In this document: positions 54,523 through 63,176 of the stretch, piece by piece
Position numbering within the stretch: the first letter of the stretch is position 1
Layout: every line of letters starts with the position of its first letter
Source of the DNA: Arthrobacter mobilis
GTDB lineage: Bacteria > Actinomycetota > Actinomycetes > Actinomycetales > Micrococcaceae
Assembly (NCBI RefSeq): GCF_012395835.1
Contig: NZ_JAAZSQ010000001.1
Coordinates: forward strand, 284,243-348,242
DNA length: 64,000 nt
Reading direction: 5' to 3'
Position numbers and translations under genes: made by a program
The notes under the pieces: model-generated
What the model was told of the DNA's origin: nothing
The model's database searches: none
Seen by the model: the letters and a program-made list of their open reading frames with translations, nothing else

Positions 54523-55953
54523 TTACTTGGCTTGCGGGGGCCTGGTCATGGACAGCACGTCCAGGGCGGTATCGAGCTGCTCTTCGGTCAGCTCGCCGCG
54601 CTCCAGGTAGCCCAGGGCCACCACCGCCTCGCGGATGGTCAGGCCCTCCTTGACCGCATGCTTGGCGATCTTGGCGGCGTTCTCGTAGCCGATGTACTTG
54701 TTCAGCGGGGTCACGATGGACGGGGAAGCCTCGGCCAGGAAGCGGGCGCGTTCCACATTGGCCTCGATGCCGTCGATCATCTTGTCCGCCATCACCCGGG
54801 AGGTGTTGGCCAGCAGGCGGATGGACTCAAGCAGGTTCGCGGCCATCACCGGGATGCCCACGTTCAGCTCGAAGGCGCCGTTGGTGGAGGAGAGGGCGAT
54901 CGTGGTGTCGTTGCCGATCACCTGGGCGGAGACCATGATGGCGGCCTCGCAGATCACCGGGTTGACCTTGCCCGGCATGATCGAGGAGCCCGGCTGCAGG
55001 TCCGGGATGGCGATCTCGCCCAGGCCGGTGTTCGGGCCGGAGCCGAGCCAGCGCAGGTCGTTGTTGATCTTCATGAAGGAGTAGGCGATATTGCGCAGTT
55101 GGCCGGACGCCTCGATGAGTCCGTCGCGGTTGGCCTGGGCCTCGAAGTGGTTGCGGGCCTCGGTCAGCGGCAGCCCGGTGTCGGCGGCGAGCAGCTCGAT
55201 CACGCGCTGCGGGAAGCCTGCCGGGGTGTTGATGCCGGTGCCGACGGCGGTGCCGCCGAGGGGGACCTCGGCCACGCGCGGCAGCGAGGACTGGATGCGC
55301 TCGATGCCGTAGCGGACCTGGGCGGCGTAGCCGCCGAATTCCTGGCCCAGGGTCACCGGGGTGGCGTCCATCAGGTGGGTGCGGCCGGACTTGACGACTT
55401 CCTTGAACTCCTCGGCCTTGCGCTCCAGCGACTCGGCCAGGTATGCCAGCGCCGGGATCAGGTCGTTGATCAGCGCGGAGGTGGCCGCCACGTGGACGGA
55501 GGTGGGGAAGACGTCGTTGGAGGACTGGGAGGCGTTGACGTGGTCGTTCGGGTGGACCGTCTTGCCGCTGCCGGAGTCCTTCAGGGCGCGGGAGGCCAGT
55601 TCGGCGATGACCTCGTTGGTGTTCATGTTCGACGAGGTGCCCGAGCCGGTCTGGAAGACATCGATGGGGAAGTCGCCGTCGTACTGGCCCGAGGCAACCT
55701 GGTCGGCGGCGGCCGCGATGGCCTGGGCGATTTCGCCGTCGAGCACGCCGAGTTCGGCATTGGCGGTGGCGGCAGCCTTCTTGATGCGGGCCAGCGCCTC
55801 GATGTGGGCGCGTTCGAGGGTCTTGCCGGAGATCGGGAAGTTCTCGACGGCGCGCTGGGTCTGCGCGCGGTACAGGGCGTTGACCGGGACGCGGACCTCA
55901 CCCATGGTGTCGTGTTCAATGCGGTACTGGGCAGAATCAACAGTGGATGTCAT
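54523..55953 (-). CDS. fumC: Fumarate hydratase class II
   Basis: The iron-independent TCA cycle fumarase interconverting fumarate and malate. The 476-residue product has the [12 protein letters not shown] segment, the catalytic region [14 protein letters not shown], and the superfamily signature [11 protein letters not shown]. The start is the ATG at 55953 with TACGCT 7 nt upstream and no ribosome site; the open frame runs on to 56601 but overlaps the carbonic anhydrase gene. A 19-bp hairpin separates it from that gene. Confidence 0.95.
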   Translation of the reverse strand: MTSTVDSAQYRIEHDTMGEVRVPVNALYRAQTQRAVENFPISGKTLERAHIEALARIKKAAATANAELGVLDGEIAQAIAAAADQVASGQYDGDFPIDVFQTGSGTSSNMNTNEVIAELASRALKDSGSGKTVHPNDHVNASQSSNDVFPTSVHVAATSALINDLIPALAYLAESLERKAEEFKEVVKSGRTHLMDATPVTLGQEFGGYAAQVRYGIERIQSSLPRVAEVPLGGTAVGTGINTPAGFPQRVIELLAADTGLPLTEARNHFEAQANRDGLIEASGQLRNIAYSFMKINNDLRWLGSGPNTGLGEIAIPDLQPGSSIMPGKVNPVICEAAIMVSAQVIGNDTTIALSSTNGAFELNVGIPVMAANLLESIRLLANTSRVMADKMIDGIEANVERARFLAEASPSIVTPLNKYIGYENAAKIAKHAVKEGLTIREAVVALGYLERGELTEEQLDTALDVLSMTRPPQAK

Positions 55954-55960
55954 GGCTTCC

Positions 55961-55966
55961 AGCGTA
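55961..55966 (-). promoter_or_regulatory. -10-like hexamer for leaderless fumC
   Basis: On the minus strand TACGCT lies 7 nt before the ATG. Confidence 0.35.
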
Positions 55967-55972
55967 GTAGCC

Positions 55973-56014
55973 GAGGGGACCCCGCCTGCAACTTGTTGCA
56001 GGCGGGGTCCCCTC
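55973..56014 (-). terminator. Terminator of the carbonic anhydrase gene
   Basis: A perfect 19-bp inverted repeat with a 4-nt loop, immediately after the stop codon and 7 bp upstream of the -10-like hexamer of fumC. Confidence 0.85.
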
Positions 56015-56015
56015 G

Positions 56016-56630
56016 TCAGAGTGCGCCGTCGCCGGAAACCAGTTCGGCGCGGCCCTCGGCCAGCCGGTAGGCGACGCCCAGGACGGCGGTCCGGCCCTCG
56101 GCGACCGCCGCGGAGATGGCCCGGGAGCTGTCCAGCAGCCGTTCGGCGGTCTGCTTGACGTGCTCGACCACCATGTCGTTGATCTCCTCGAAGCCCTGGC
56201 GCCGCGCGGCCAGGACGGAGGGGGTGATCCGCTCCACCAGATCCCGCAGGAAACCCTTGGGCATCTCGCCGGTATCCACCGTGTTCTTCGCCGCGATGAC
56301 GGCACCGCAGCTGTCGTGCCCGAGGATGATGATCAGCGGCACCTTCAGCTGGTCGACGCCGTATTCGAGCGAGCCGAGCACCGCGTCGTCGATCACCTGG
56401 CCGGCGGTCCGGACCACGAAGGCGTCGCCCAGGCCCAGGTCGAAGATGATCTCGGCGGCGAGCCGCGAATCGGCGCAGCCAAAAATGATCGCAAAGGGAT
56501 TTTGCTGCCCCACCAGGGAATTTCGCCGGGAGGCGTCCTGGTTGGGGTGGTCGGAGGTTCCTGAAACGAAGCGCTCGTTGCCCTCGCGCAGCTTCCGCCA
56601 CGCCTCGGCCGGGGTCATTGTGGTTGCCAT
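56016..56630 (-). CDS. Beta-carbonic anhydrase
   Basis: Interconverts carbon dioxide and bicarbonate with zinc. The 204-residue product has zinc ligands C52 in GCADSR, H105 and C108 in GHDSCGA, and the D54-R56 dyad of the beta class. It is complete. The ATG at 56630 has TAATGT 7 nt upstream. It is probably a leaderless single-gene unit ending in a 19-bp hairpin. Confidence 0.92.
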   Translation of the reverse strand: MATTMTPAEAWRKLREGNERFVSGTSDHPNQDASRRNSLVGQQNPFAIIFGCADSRLAAEIIFDLGLGDAFVVRTAGQVIDDAVLGSLEYGVDQLKVPLIIILGHDSCGAVIAAKNTVDTGEMPKGFLRDLVERITPSVLAARRQGFEEINDMVVEHVKQTAERLLDSSRAISAAVAEGRTAVLGVAYRLAEGRAELVSGDGAL

Positions 56631-56637
56631 TTTGCCA

Positions 56638-56643
56638 ACATTA
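56638..56643 (-). promoter_or_regulatory. -10-like hexamer for leaderless carbonic anhydrase gene
   Basis: On the minus strand TAATGT lies 7 nt before the ATG. Confidence 0.45.
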
Positions 56644-56659
56644 CCGGCAGTCGGGAAGG

Positions 56660-57280
56660 TTACTTACCATGCAGCTCGTTGATGACGGCGGCGCCGAGCA
56701 CATCGAATTCGGCGAGCCCGGCCGCGCCCTCGAGGATGACGGTGTAGCCGTCCTCTTCAAGCACCAGGCTCGTGCTGCCGGTGCCGCGGTCCCGCAGTTC
56801 CCAGTCCGACCCGCCGATCCGGCGCTGGCCGGTGACGGGAGCCTCATCGGTCACCTGGGCCACCCAGGTGGGGTTGCCCTTGTCGGTCTGGGTCAGGCCG
56901 ATGTGGCTGCCGCCCGGGGTCAGGTAGCCGGCTTCCCAGGCCGGAACCTGTGCGCTGCCGCCGGAATTCCAGCGGGCGTAGTTGGCGGACCAGCCGTCGG
57001 GAAGGGCCGGGGCCAGCGGCAGGTACCCGGCGGCGGGTTCGGCCTGCAGGGCCACGCCCGGGACGTCGATATTGCGCTGGTAGGTTTCGGGCTTGCTGCC
57101 GGGGTTGAGCAGGTAGACCGGAACGAAGACGGCGACCGTCAGCAGGACCGAAATGAACATGCCCTTGACCGTCTGGTTGGCCCGCTTGGCCTGCTTGGCG
57201 GTCAGCACGGGTTTGGCCGGCTGCTTCTCCGTTCCGGGGGCCGGGGACACGGCAGGGTCTTCGGGGCGCACTTCACTCAC
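56660..57280 (-). CDS. DUF4245 membrane-anchored protein
   Basis: A conserved actinobacterial protein of unknown function, 206 residues. It has a Pro-rich cytoplasmic start, one hydrophobic segment at about residues 41-60, and an extracytoplasmic domain with conserved Trp residues (WSANYARWNSGG, PAWEAGYL, PTWVAQV). The frame opens at 57355, but the GTG at 57280 fits a hexamer GACAAT 6 nt before it. It diverges from glpX; the pair is also adjacent in Mycobacterium. Confidence 0.82.
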   Translation of the reverse strand: MSEVRPEDPAVSPAPGTEKQPAKPVLTAKQAKRANQTVKGMFISVLLTVAVFVPVYLLNPGSKPETYQRNIDVPGVALQAEPAAGYLPLAPALPDGWSANYARWNSGGSAQVPAWEAGYLTPGGSHIGLTQTDKGNPTWVAQVTDEAPVTGQRRIGGSDWELRDRGTGSTSLVLEEDGYTVILEGAAGLAEFDVLGAAVINELHGK

Positions 57281-57286
57281 TGTTCC

Positions 57287-57292
57287 ATTGTC
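57287..57292 (-). promoter_or_regulatory. -10-like hexamer for leaderless DUF4245 gene
   Basis: On the minus strand GACAAT lies 6 nt before the GTG. Confidence 0.35.
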
Positions 57293-57379
57293 GCTTAAAC
57301 CGGTGGTGCCTCGGCTGCCGGCAGGGGAGGCGGCCGTAACGGTGCGTTGTCTCACAAGGCGGCCAGGGCGGGGGCGGAC

Positions 57380-57385
57380 TATGAT
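57380..57385 (+). promoter_or_regulatory. -10 hexamer for leaderless glpX
   Basis: TATGAT lies 8 nt before the ATG at 57394. Confidence 0.45.
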
Positions 57386-57393
57386 CGAAGCTG

Positions 57394-58515
57394 ATGGATC
57401 ACCCAGACGAAGTCCAGGAACCAGAGGCAGCTCCGCAGCCGGAACTGTCCCAACCGCAACTCGAAGATGAGGTTAACGTGGCCAAAGCTGCACCGGATGT
57501 CCAGAATTCACGCCTGTCCCCGTCGCTGGCGGTGGGCAATACCGAACCGGACCGCAACCTCGCCCTCGAACTGGTGCGGGTGACCGAGGCCGCCGCCATC
57601 GCCGCGGGCCACTGGGTGGGATACGGGGACAAGAACGCCGCCGACGGCGCGGCCGTGGACGCCATGCGCTCCTTCCTCTCCACCGTGAACGTCAACGGCG
57701 TCGTGGTGATCGGCGAGGGGGAAAAGGACGAAGCGCCGATGCTGTTCAACGGCGAGCGGGTGGGCAACGGGGACGGCCCCGAGTGCGATGTGGCGGTGGA
57801 TCCGATCGACGGCACCCGCCTGACCGCGCTGGGCATCAACAATGCGCTGTCCGTGCTGGCCGTCTCCGAGCGCGGCAGCATGTTCGATCCCTCCGCGGTC
57901 TTCTACATGGAGAAGCTGGTCACCGGGCCGGAGGCGGCGGAAATGGTGGACCTGCGCCTGCCGGTGAAGCAGAACCTGCACCTGATCGCCAAGGCCAAGG
58001 GCAAGAAGATCAACCAGGTCAATGTGGTCATCCTGGACCGGGACCGCCACAAGCCGCTGGTGGAGGAGATCCGCGCGGCCGGCGCCCGCACCAAGTTCAT
58101 CATGGACGGCGACGTGGCGGGTGCCATCGCCGCGGCCCGCGAAGGCACCGGCGTGGATGTGCTGATGGGCATCGGCGGCACGCCCGAGGGCATCGTGACC
58201 GCCTGCGCCATCAAGTCCCTGGGCGGGGTGATCCAGGGCCGGCTGTGGCCGACCAGCGACGAGGAGAAGCAGAAGGCGATCGACGCCGGCCACGACCTCG
58301 ACCGGGTGCTGACCACCGACGACCTGGTCACCAGCAACAACTGCTACTTCGTGGCCACCGGCATCACCGACGGCGACCTGCTGCGCGGAGTGCGCTACAA
58401 GGCCAACCGCGTGCTGACCCAGTCCATCGTGATGCGCTCGAAGTCCGGCACCATCCGGTTCGTCGAGGGTGAGCACCGCGCGGACAAGTGGGAGAGCTAC
58501 GAGCGCAAGCACTAG
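57394..58515 (+). CDS. glpX: Fructose-1,6-bisphosphatase class II
   Basis: Gluconeogenic phosphatase that makes fructose-6-phosphate. The 373-residue product has the metal-binding acidic residues in GDKNAADG (D79), EGEKDE (E107, E109) and DPIDGT (D136, D139). It carries a Glu/Pro/Gln-rich N-terminal extension of about 40 residues compared with short GlpX proteins; an internal GTG at 57478 gives a shorter product of 345 residues. TATGAT upstream of 57394 supports the long form. It ends just before a 76-bp palindrome. Confidence 0.93.
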   Translation: MDHPDEVQEPEAAPQPELSQPQLEDEVNVAKAAPDVQNSRLSPSLAVGNTEPDRNLALELVRVTEAAAIAAGHWVGYGDKNAADGAAVDAMRSFLSTVNVNGVVVIGEGEKDEAPMLFNGERVGNGDGPECDVAVDPIDGTRLTALGINNALSVLAVSERGSMFDPSAVFYMEKLVTGPEAAEMVDLRLPVKQNLHLIAKAKGKKINQVNVVILDRDRHKPLVEEIRAAGARTKFIMDGDVAGAIAAAREGTGVDVLMGIGGTPEGIVTACAIKSLGGVIQGRLWPTSDEEKQKAIDAGHDLDRVLTTDDLVTSNNCYFVATGITDGDLLRGVRYKANRVLTQSIVMRSKSGTIRFVEGEHRADKWESYERKH

Positions 58516-58523
58516 CCACCCGC

Positions 58524-58599
58524 CCGCCCCCGTTCACGGTGCAGAAAACGCCCTTCCCAGCGCTGGGAAGGGCGTTTTCTGCACCGTGAACGGGGGCGG
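58524..58599. repeat. 76-bp perfect palindrome between convergent glpX and FemAB-like gene
   Basis: Two 38-bp arms (58524-58561 and 58562-58599) are exact reverse complements with no spacer. The inner part has an A4 on one side and T4 on the other side of a GC-rich core, so it works as a bidirectional intrinsic terminator. The outer arms are longer than a terminator needs. The right arm ends at the base before the stop codon of the minus-strand gene. Confidence 0.9.
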
Positions 58600-59628
58600 T
58601 CAGCGCTGGAGCCGCCGCCTGAGCGCACCGAGGGCCGGCACGACGGCGGCCTGCACCTTGCGCAGGGCCGGTGCGGCCTTGCCCTGGAGGGCACCGCGCA
58701 GCGCGTCCCGCAGCCGCCGGGCGGCGCTGTAGGCTGCGTACATTGGCCGGTTGACGGGCAGATCCCAGGTGCCGGGGTATTCGACCTCGAAACCGCCGAA
58801 GGAGCGCTTGAACCGGGAGAAGCCGGCCCACGGGTGCTCGGGCTCGTCCTCGGGGGAGATACCCCACATGTCGAAGAGTTCCTGGCCGGATTCCTTGGCA
58901 TCCAGCATCATCGTCACCACCAGCGGAATACCGGCGTTGAGCTTGCGGTGCCTGTCGTCCGCGGCGGCGTGCGCGTACACCCGGGTGCCCGGGGTGTCGT
59001 AGGACAGCGCCGCGGCGATCGGTTCCCCGTCCAGGCGGGCGACGAAGAGCTTGGCGGCGCCGGCGGGCATCAGCGTCCTGGCGGCCTGGGCCAGGTAGTC
59101 ATCGGACTGGGCCTTGAACTCGGCGCGCTCGGCGACGCCGTGCAGGAAGCCCAGCAGGATCCCGATGTCGGCAGGATCCGTGGACGTTTCGAAGGTGACG
59201 CCCTTCTTGTGGATGTTCCGGTACAGGTTGCGGCTGGTGCTGCGCATCCCGGCCAGGATCTTCTCCTCCGGCTGGGTCAGGTCCACCATCCAGGTCAGGT
59301 GCGGCTGGACATCGGCCGGGGCACGGCGCAGCCCGTGGCCGGCCAGCAGCGCGGCGGCATTGTCTCCCAGCCCGGCGGCTACCGGCTCCACCCGGACAAA
59401 GTGCGCGCCCTCGGCCTGGGCCAGGGAACGCAGTTCCGCCAAGGCCTGGGCGAAGGCGGCAGGATGCTCCGCCGCGGGTCCGTACGGGGTGTACAGCAGG
59501 GACCCGAGCGGGGTCTTTTCCCGGATGGCCAGGAAATGCCAGCCGTCGCCGCTGCGCTCGAAGACCTCCTTGCCCAGGCTGCGCTGGAACTCGGCCCAGG
59601 GGGCGGATTGAAGGATGGAGGCGGACAT
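58600..59628 (-). CDS. FemAB-type peptidoglycan interpeptide bridge aminoacyltransferase
   Basis: A Fem-family enzyme that adds amino acids from aminoacyl-tRNA to lipid II stem peptides. The 342-residue product has the two-domain GNAT-like fold of the family, with the PYGP segment, RNIHKKGVTF and the GFSRFKRSFGG motif near residue 275 that is characteristic. The amino acid added is not predictable from sequence. The ATG has GGAAGGGAG upstream. Micrococcaceae have interpeptide bridges, so the activity fits the lineage. It follows manA on the same strand after 97 bp. Confidence 0.85.
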   Translation of the reverse strand: MSASILQSAPWAEFQRSLGKEVFERSGDGWHFLAIREKTPLGSLLYTPYGPAAEHPAAFAQALAELRSLAQAEGAHFVRVEPVAAGLGDNAAALLAGHGLRRAPADVQPHLTWMVDLTQPEEKILAGMRSTSRNLYRNIHKKGVTFETSTDPADIGILLGFLHGVAERAEFKAQSDDYLAQAARTLMPAGAAKLFVARLDGEPIAAALSYDTPGTRVYAHAAADDRHRKLNAGIPLVVTMMLDAKESGQELFDMWGISPEDEPEHPWAGFSRFKRSFGGFEVEYPGTWDLPVNRPMYAAYSAARRLRDALRGALQGKAAPALRKVQAAVVPALGALRRRLQR

Positions 59629-59725
59629 GGGCTCCCTTCCGTTCGGGTAGGCGTACCGGCCGGCCGGGTCCGGCGGCCGGTGGCGGCTACGGTGTGCGGT
59701 GACGTTTTCCGGCTAAGTTTTCCGG

Positions 59726-60979
59726 TTATTCGGTGCCGGGGTTTCCGGATGTGGTGACGGCGAACAGTACCGCCGGGGAACGGCTGTCCAGTGCCGGATG
59801 GACCAGCACCGGCTGTTCGGCATCCGGGATGAAGGCGGAGTCCCCGCGCCGCAGCAGCAGGTCCGAGCGCGGGGAGTCCAGCAGGGCGCTGCCCGAGACG
59901 GCCAGGACGACGGCGGGGCCGTGCTGGTCCAGCGCCACCGGCCCGTCCCCGTCCTGCAGCTCGATGCGCTGTAGCTGGAACTCCGCAAACGGCGGGCAGT
60001 ACAGTTCCTGGCCGGTGTCGGTGACCAGGGGTTCGACGAACGGCGGCCGGCCGGGAGTGAAGTCGCAGATGCGCACCAGCTCGGCGATGTTGATGTGCTT
60101 GGGTGTCAGGCCGCAGCGCAGCACGTTGTCCGAGGAAGCCATGATCTCCACCCCGAGGCCGCGCAGGTAGGCGTGGATCTGACCGGCCGGCAGGCACAGC
60201 GCCTGGCCCGGTTCGAGCGTGACGTGGTTCAGCAGCAGCGAGACCAGGGTGCCAGGATCCTGCGGGTACAGGTCGGCCAGCCAGGCGACGGTGGCGAACT
60301 CCGGCCCCAGGCGGTCCGGGGCGACGCCGGCAAGCACCTTCGCCGTGACTTCCACCAGGTCCGCGGACCGGCTGCCGCCTTCCAGCAGCGCCAGGAAGGC
60401 GGTGCGCACCCCGGCAGGGCCGTCCGGGCCCTGCAGCGCGCCGATGACCTGGTCCACCAACGCGGTGTCGGCACCCGCGGCGGCGAGCTTTCCGCGCAGG
60501 CCGGTGAACAGCCGGGCCGCGTCCCGGGGCTGCCGGAACCCGCACAGCGCCTCGAAGGGGGTCAGCGCGTAGATCATCTCCGGCTTGTGGTTGCTGTCCC
60601 GGTAGCTGCGCGCCGGATCCGCGGCCGGGATCCGGGCGGCGTTCTCCGCCGCATAGCCGGCCCGCGCCTGCTCCCGGGTGGGGTGGACCTGCAGCGACAA
60701 CGCGGACTCGGCGGCGATCACCTTGGCCAGGAACGGCAGTTTCGCCCCGAAGCGCCCGATGGTCTCGCCGCCCAGGGCCGGAGCCGGGTGGGCGTCGATG
60801 AAGGCATCCAGCGGCTGCTCGGCCCCGCCGGGCAGCAGCACCGACGACGGCGAATCGGGGTGGGCGCCGATCCACAGTTCGGCCTCGGGGCCGCCCGAAG
60901 GTTCACGGCCGAACAGTTCGGCGATGGCCGTCGCCGAGCCCCAGGCATAGGGACGCAGAACGTTTTTCAACCGGTACAT
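59726..60979 (-). CDS. manA: Mannose-6-phosphate isomerase, class I
   Basis: Interconverts fructose-6-phosphate and mannose-6-phosphate, with zinc. The 417-residue product has the metal ligands Q97 and H99 in LQVHP and E134 in HKPEMIYAL. The C-terminal cupin is complete. It supplies mannose-6-phosphate; after mutase action, manC at 8.8 kb makes GDP-mannose. The ATG has AAGGCGG upstream. It is separated from LCP by 67 nt and probably cotranscribed with it. Confidence 0.93.
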   Translation of the reverse strand: MYRLKNVLRPYAWGSATAIAELFGREPSGGPEAELWIGAHPDSPSSVLLPGGAEQPLDAFIDAHPAPALGGETIGRFGAKLPFLAKVIAAESALSLQVHPTREQARAGYAAENAARIPAADPARSYRDSNHKPEMIYALTPFEALCGFRQPRDAARLFTGLRGKLAAAGADTALVDQVIGALQGPDGPAGVRTAFLALLEGGSRSADLVEVTAKVLAGVAPDRLGPEFATVAWLADLYPQDPGTLVSLLLNHVTLEPGQALCLPAGQIHAYLRGLGVEIMASSDNVLRCGLTPKHINIAELVRICDFTPGRPPFVEPLVTDTGQELYCPPFAEFQLQRIELQDGDGPVALDQHGPAVVLAVSGSALLDSPRSDLLLRRGDSAFIPDAEQPVLVHPALDSRSPAVLFAVTTSGNPGTE

Positions 60980-61046
60980 TGTCCGCCTTGTCTCTGTCGT
61001 GGTGCCGGCCGGAACCTGGCCGGGCCGGAGTGCCCCTGCCGCGAGT

Positions 61047-62651
61047 TTACGGCACCGAGCACTCGCCGTTGTCGGCCAGCAGGGCGCCGAGGGTTTCGAC
61101 GTCGCCGGCCTCGGCCAGCTGCTGCAGGTACTCCTCGGTGATCTCCGGTTCCTGGGTGGCTACCGCCAGCTCCGCGGTGAGTTCCCCGGGGAGTTCCGCG
61201 GTGACGCTGCCGGCAGGGCCGCGTCCGGAGGGGGAGGGGCTGGCCTGGCGGGAGATCATTTCCTGCACCCGCTGGTGGATCAGGTCGAAGTCGGGGTAAG
61301 TGACGAAATTCTCCGCCGCCGTGCCGAAGTCCGGCGGGCCGATGGTCAGCCGGTCCACGTCCTGGCTCTTGGCCTTGACGGCCAGCGAGACGAAGCTGCC
61401 CAGCTGTTCGGCGGGGATGTCGGTCTCCACCACCTGCTCGCCGGCCTGGGCCAGCGCCTGGAAGCGGGTCAGCACGGTGGCCGGATCCAGCTGCTTGATC
61501 ATGGCCTGCTGGACGCATTGCTGGCGCTGGATGCGGTCGTAGTCGGTGGCGAATTCGCGGGAGCGGCCGTACCAGAGGGCATGGTAGCCGTCCAGTTTCT
61601 GCACCCCCGGGGGGATCCAGCCCTTGGGCGGGTAGTGCTGGTTGGTGCCCGGGATGGTCCGGTTGGAGATCGGCACCCAGTTTCCGGCCTTGATCGTGAT
61701 CCCGCCCATGGCGTCGATGAGCTTTTCGAACCCGCCCATGTCCACCAGCACGTAGGCCTGCACCTCGATGCCGAGGATGCCGCTGACGGCGTCCTTCATG
61801 GCCTCCGCCCCAGGGTCCTTGGCCTCGGGGTACAGGTCGGCGTAGTTGTTGGTGACGTCCATGTACAGGGCGTTGATGATGCATTCGTCACCGCAGTTGA
61901 AGCCCTCCGGGTAGACCTGCTGCATCGGCGAATCGTCCGGGAACCGCGCGTTCTGGAAGTTGCGCGGAATGCTGAAGGTGATGGTGTGCCCGGTCTCGGC
62001 GTCCACGCTGAGCACCGAGATGCTGTCCGGGCGCAGGCCCACGCGGTTGGACCCGGCGTCGCCGCCCATCAGCAGGAAGTTGTACCTGCCGTCGGCCGGG
62101 TCGAAGGCCGGCCCGGAGGCGAAGATGCTGCCCAGGGCCCCGCGGCCGACATTGAGCAGGTAGGCCGCATAGCCGAGGCTGCCGGAGGTGGCCAGCATCA
62201 GCAGTGCGAGGCAGGCTCCCACGATGGGCCGCATGCCCGGGGCCAGCAGGCTGGGGCGGATGATCCGCAGGGTGTTCAGGAACAGCAGGGCCCAGAACAG
62301 GGCCAGGGCCAGCAGGAGCACCATCAGCAGCAGCGAGCCCCAGGGGTTGGTGGCGATCCCCACCAGGACGGGCCAGTCCACCAGCGCCACCACGGCGGCC
62401 GCCAGGGCCAGGGCCCAGACCGCGAAGGTCACGCGCAGCGCCCGGCGCCCCAGCCGGCGGTCGCCGGCCACCAGCTGGGCGCTGCCGGGAACGAAGAGGG
62501 TCAGCAGCAGCAGCAAAAACGCCCGCTTGGTCCGCACCGGGGCGGAGGCACTCTGCGGATGGCGGACCGGGTCGGTCATCCCGGGGTACCCGGGCGGACC
62601 GGAAGAATGACTGCCGGGACCGCGTGCCCGGACGTTCTCGCTGCCGGCCAT
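61047..62651 (-). CDS. LCP (LytR-CpsA-Psr) family protein
   Basis: A phosphotransferase that attaches wall polymers (teichoic acids or arabinogalactan-like polymers) to peptidoglycan. The 534-residue product has four hydrophobic segments in the first 165 residues, more than the usual single one, then the LCP domain with NFLLMGGD (a catalytic-region Asp), RPDSISVLS and the SIPRNF motif. A C-terminal tail is Ser/Gly/Glu-rich. The ATG starts 3 nt after the purE stop, so it is in the pur operon transcript; an internal start at the MTDPVRHP segment is possible. Confidence 0.9.
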   Translation of the reverse strand: MAGSENVRARGPGSHSSGPPGYPGMTDPVRHPQSASAPVRTKRAFLLLLLTLFVPGSAQLVAGDRRLGRRALRVTFAVWALALAAAVVALVDWPVLVGIATNPWGSLLLMVLLLALALFWALLFLNTLRIIRPSLLAPGMRPIVGACLALLMLATSGSLGYAAYLLNVGRGALGSIFASGPAFDPADGRYNFLLMGGDAGSNRVGLRPDSISVLSVDAETGHTITFSIPRNFQNARFPDDSPMQQVYPEGFNCGDECIINALYMDVTNNYADLYPEAKDPGAEAMKDAVSGILGIEVQAYVLVDMGGFEKLIDAMGGITIKAGNWVPISNRTIPGTNQHYPPKGWIPPGVQKLDGYHALWYGRSREFATDYDRIQRQQCVQQAMIKQLDPATVLTRFQALAQAGEQVVETDIPAEQLGSFVSLAVKAKSQDVDRLTIGPPDFGTAAENFVTYPDFDLIHQRVQEMISRQASPSPSGRGPAGSVTAELPGELTAELAVATQEPEITEEYLQQLAEAGDVETLGALLADNGECSVP

Positions 62652-62654
62652 CGC

Positions 62655-63176
62655 TCAGGCCCCGCCGGCTGCCCGGCTGCGCAGGGCGGCGCCCTTGTCG
62701 TAGGCGCTCTGCCGCAGCGTGCCGGCGAATTCGAGCAGCTGCCGCTGCAGGCGCGCGGCCAGCTCGTCGGTGCCCGAGGCGAGCATCCGCACGGCCAGCA
62801 GCCCGGCATTCCGGGCGCCGGCGATCGACACCGTGGCCACCGGCACGCCGGCGGGCATCTGCACGATGGAGAGCAGGGAGTCCATGCCGTCCAGGGTCTT
62901 CAGCGGCACCGGGACGCCGATCACCGGCAGCGGGGTGACGGAGGCGAGCATACCGGGCAGGTGGGCGGCACCGCCGGCGCCGGCGATGATCGCCCGCAGT
63001 CCGCGGCCGTGCGCTTCCTTGCCGTAGCGGATCATGTCTTCGGGCATCCGGTGGGCGGAGACGACGTCCGCCTCGTAGGGGACGCCGAATTCGGCCAGGG
63101 CCTGGGCTGCGGCCTCCATGACCGGCCAGTCCGAATCCGAGCCCATGACGACGCCGATGAGTGGCTGGCTGCTCAT
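62655..63176 (-). CDS. purE: N5-carboxyaminoimidazole ribonucleotide mutase
   Basis: A purine synthesis enzyme converting N5-CAIR to CAIR. The 173-residue product has the GSDSDWPVM substrate loop at residues 12-20, the SAHRMPE segment and [11 protein letters not shown], all diagnostic for class I PurE. The ATG overlaps the purK stop (ATGA), so the two are coupled. LCP follows with a 3-nt gap. Confidence 0.96.
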   Translation of the reverse strand: MSSQPLIGVVMGSDSDWPVMEAAAQALAEFGVPYEADVVSAHRMPEDMIRYGKEAHGRGLRAIIAGAGGAAHLPGMLASVTPLPVIGVPVPLKTLDGMDSLLSIVQMPAGVPVATVSIAGARNAGLLAVRMLASGTDELAARLQRQLLEFAGTLRQSAYDKGAALRSRAAGGA

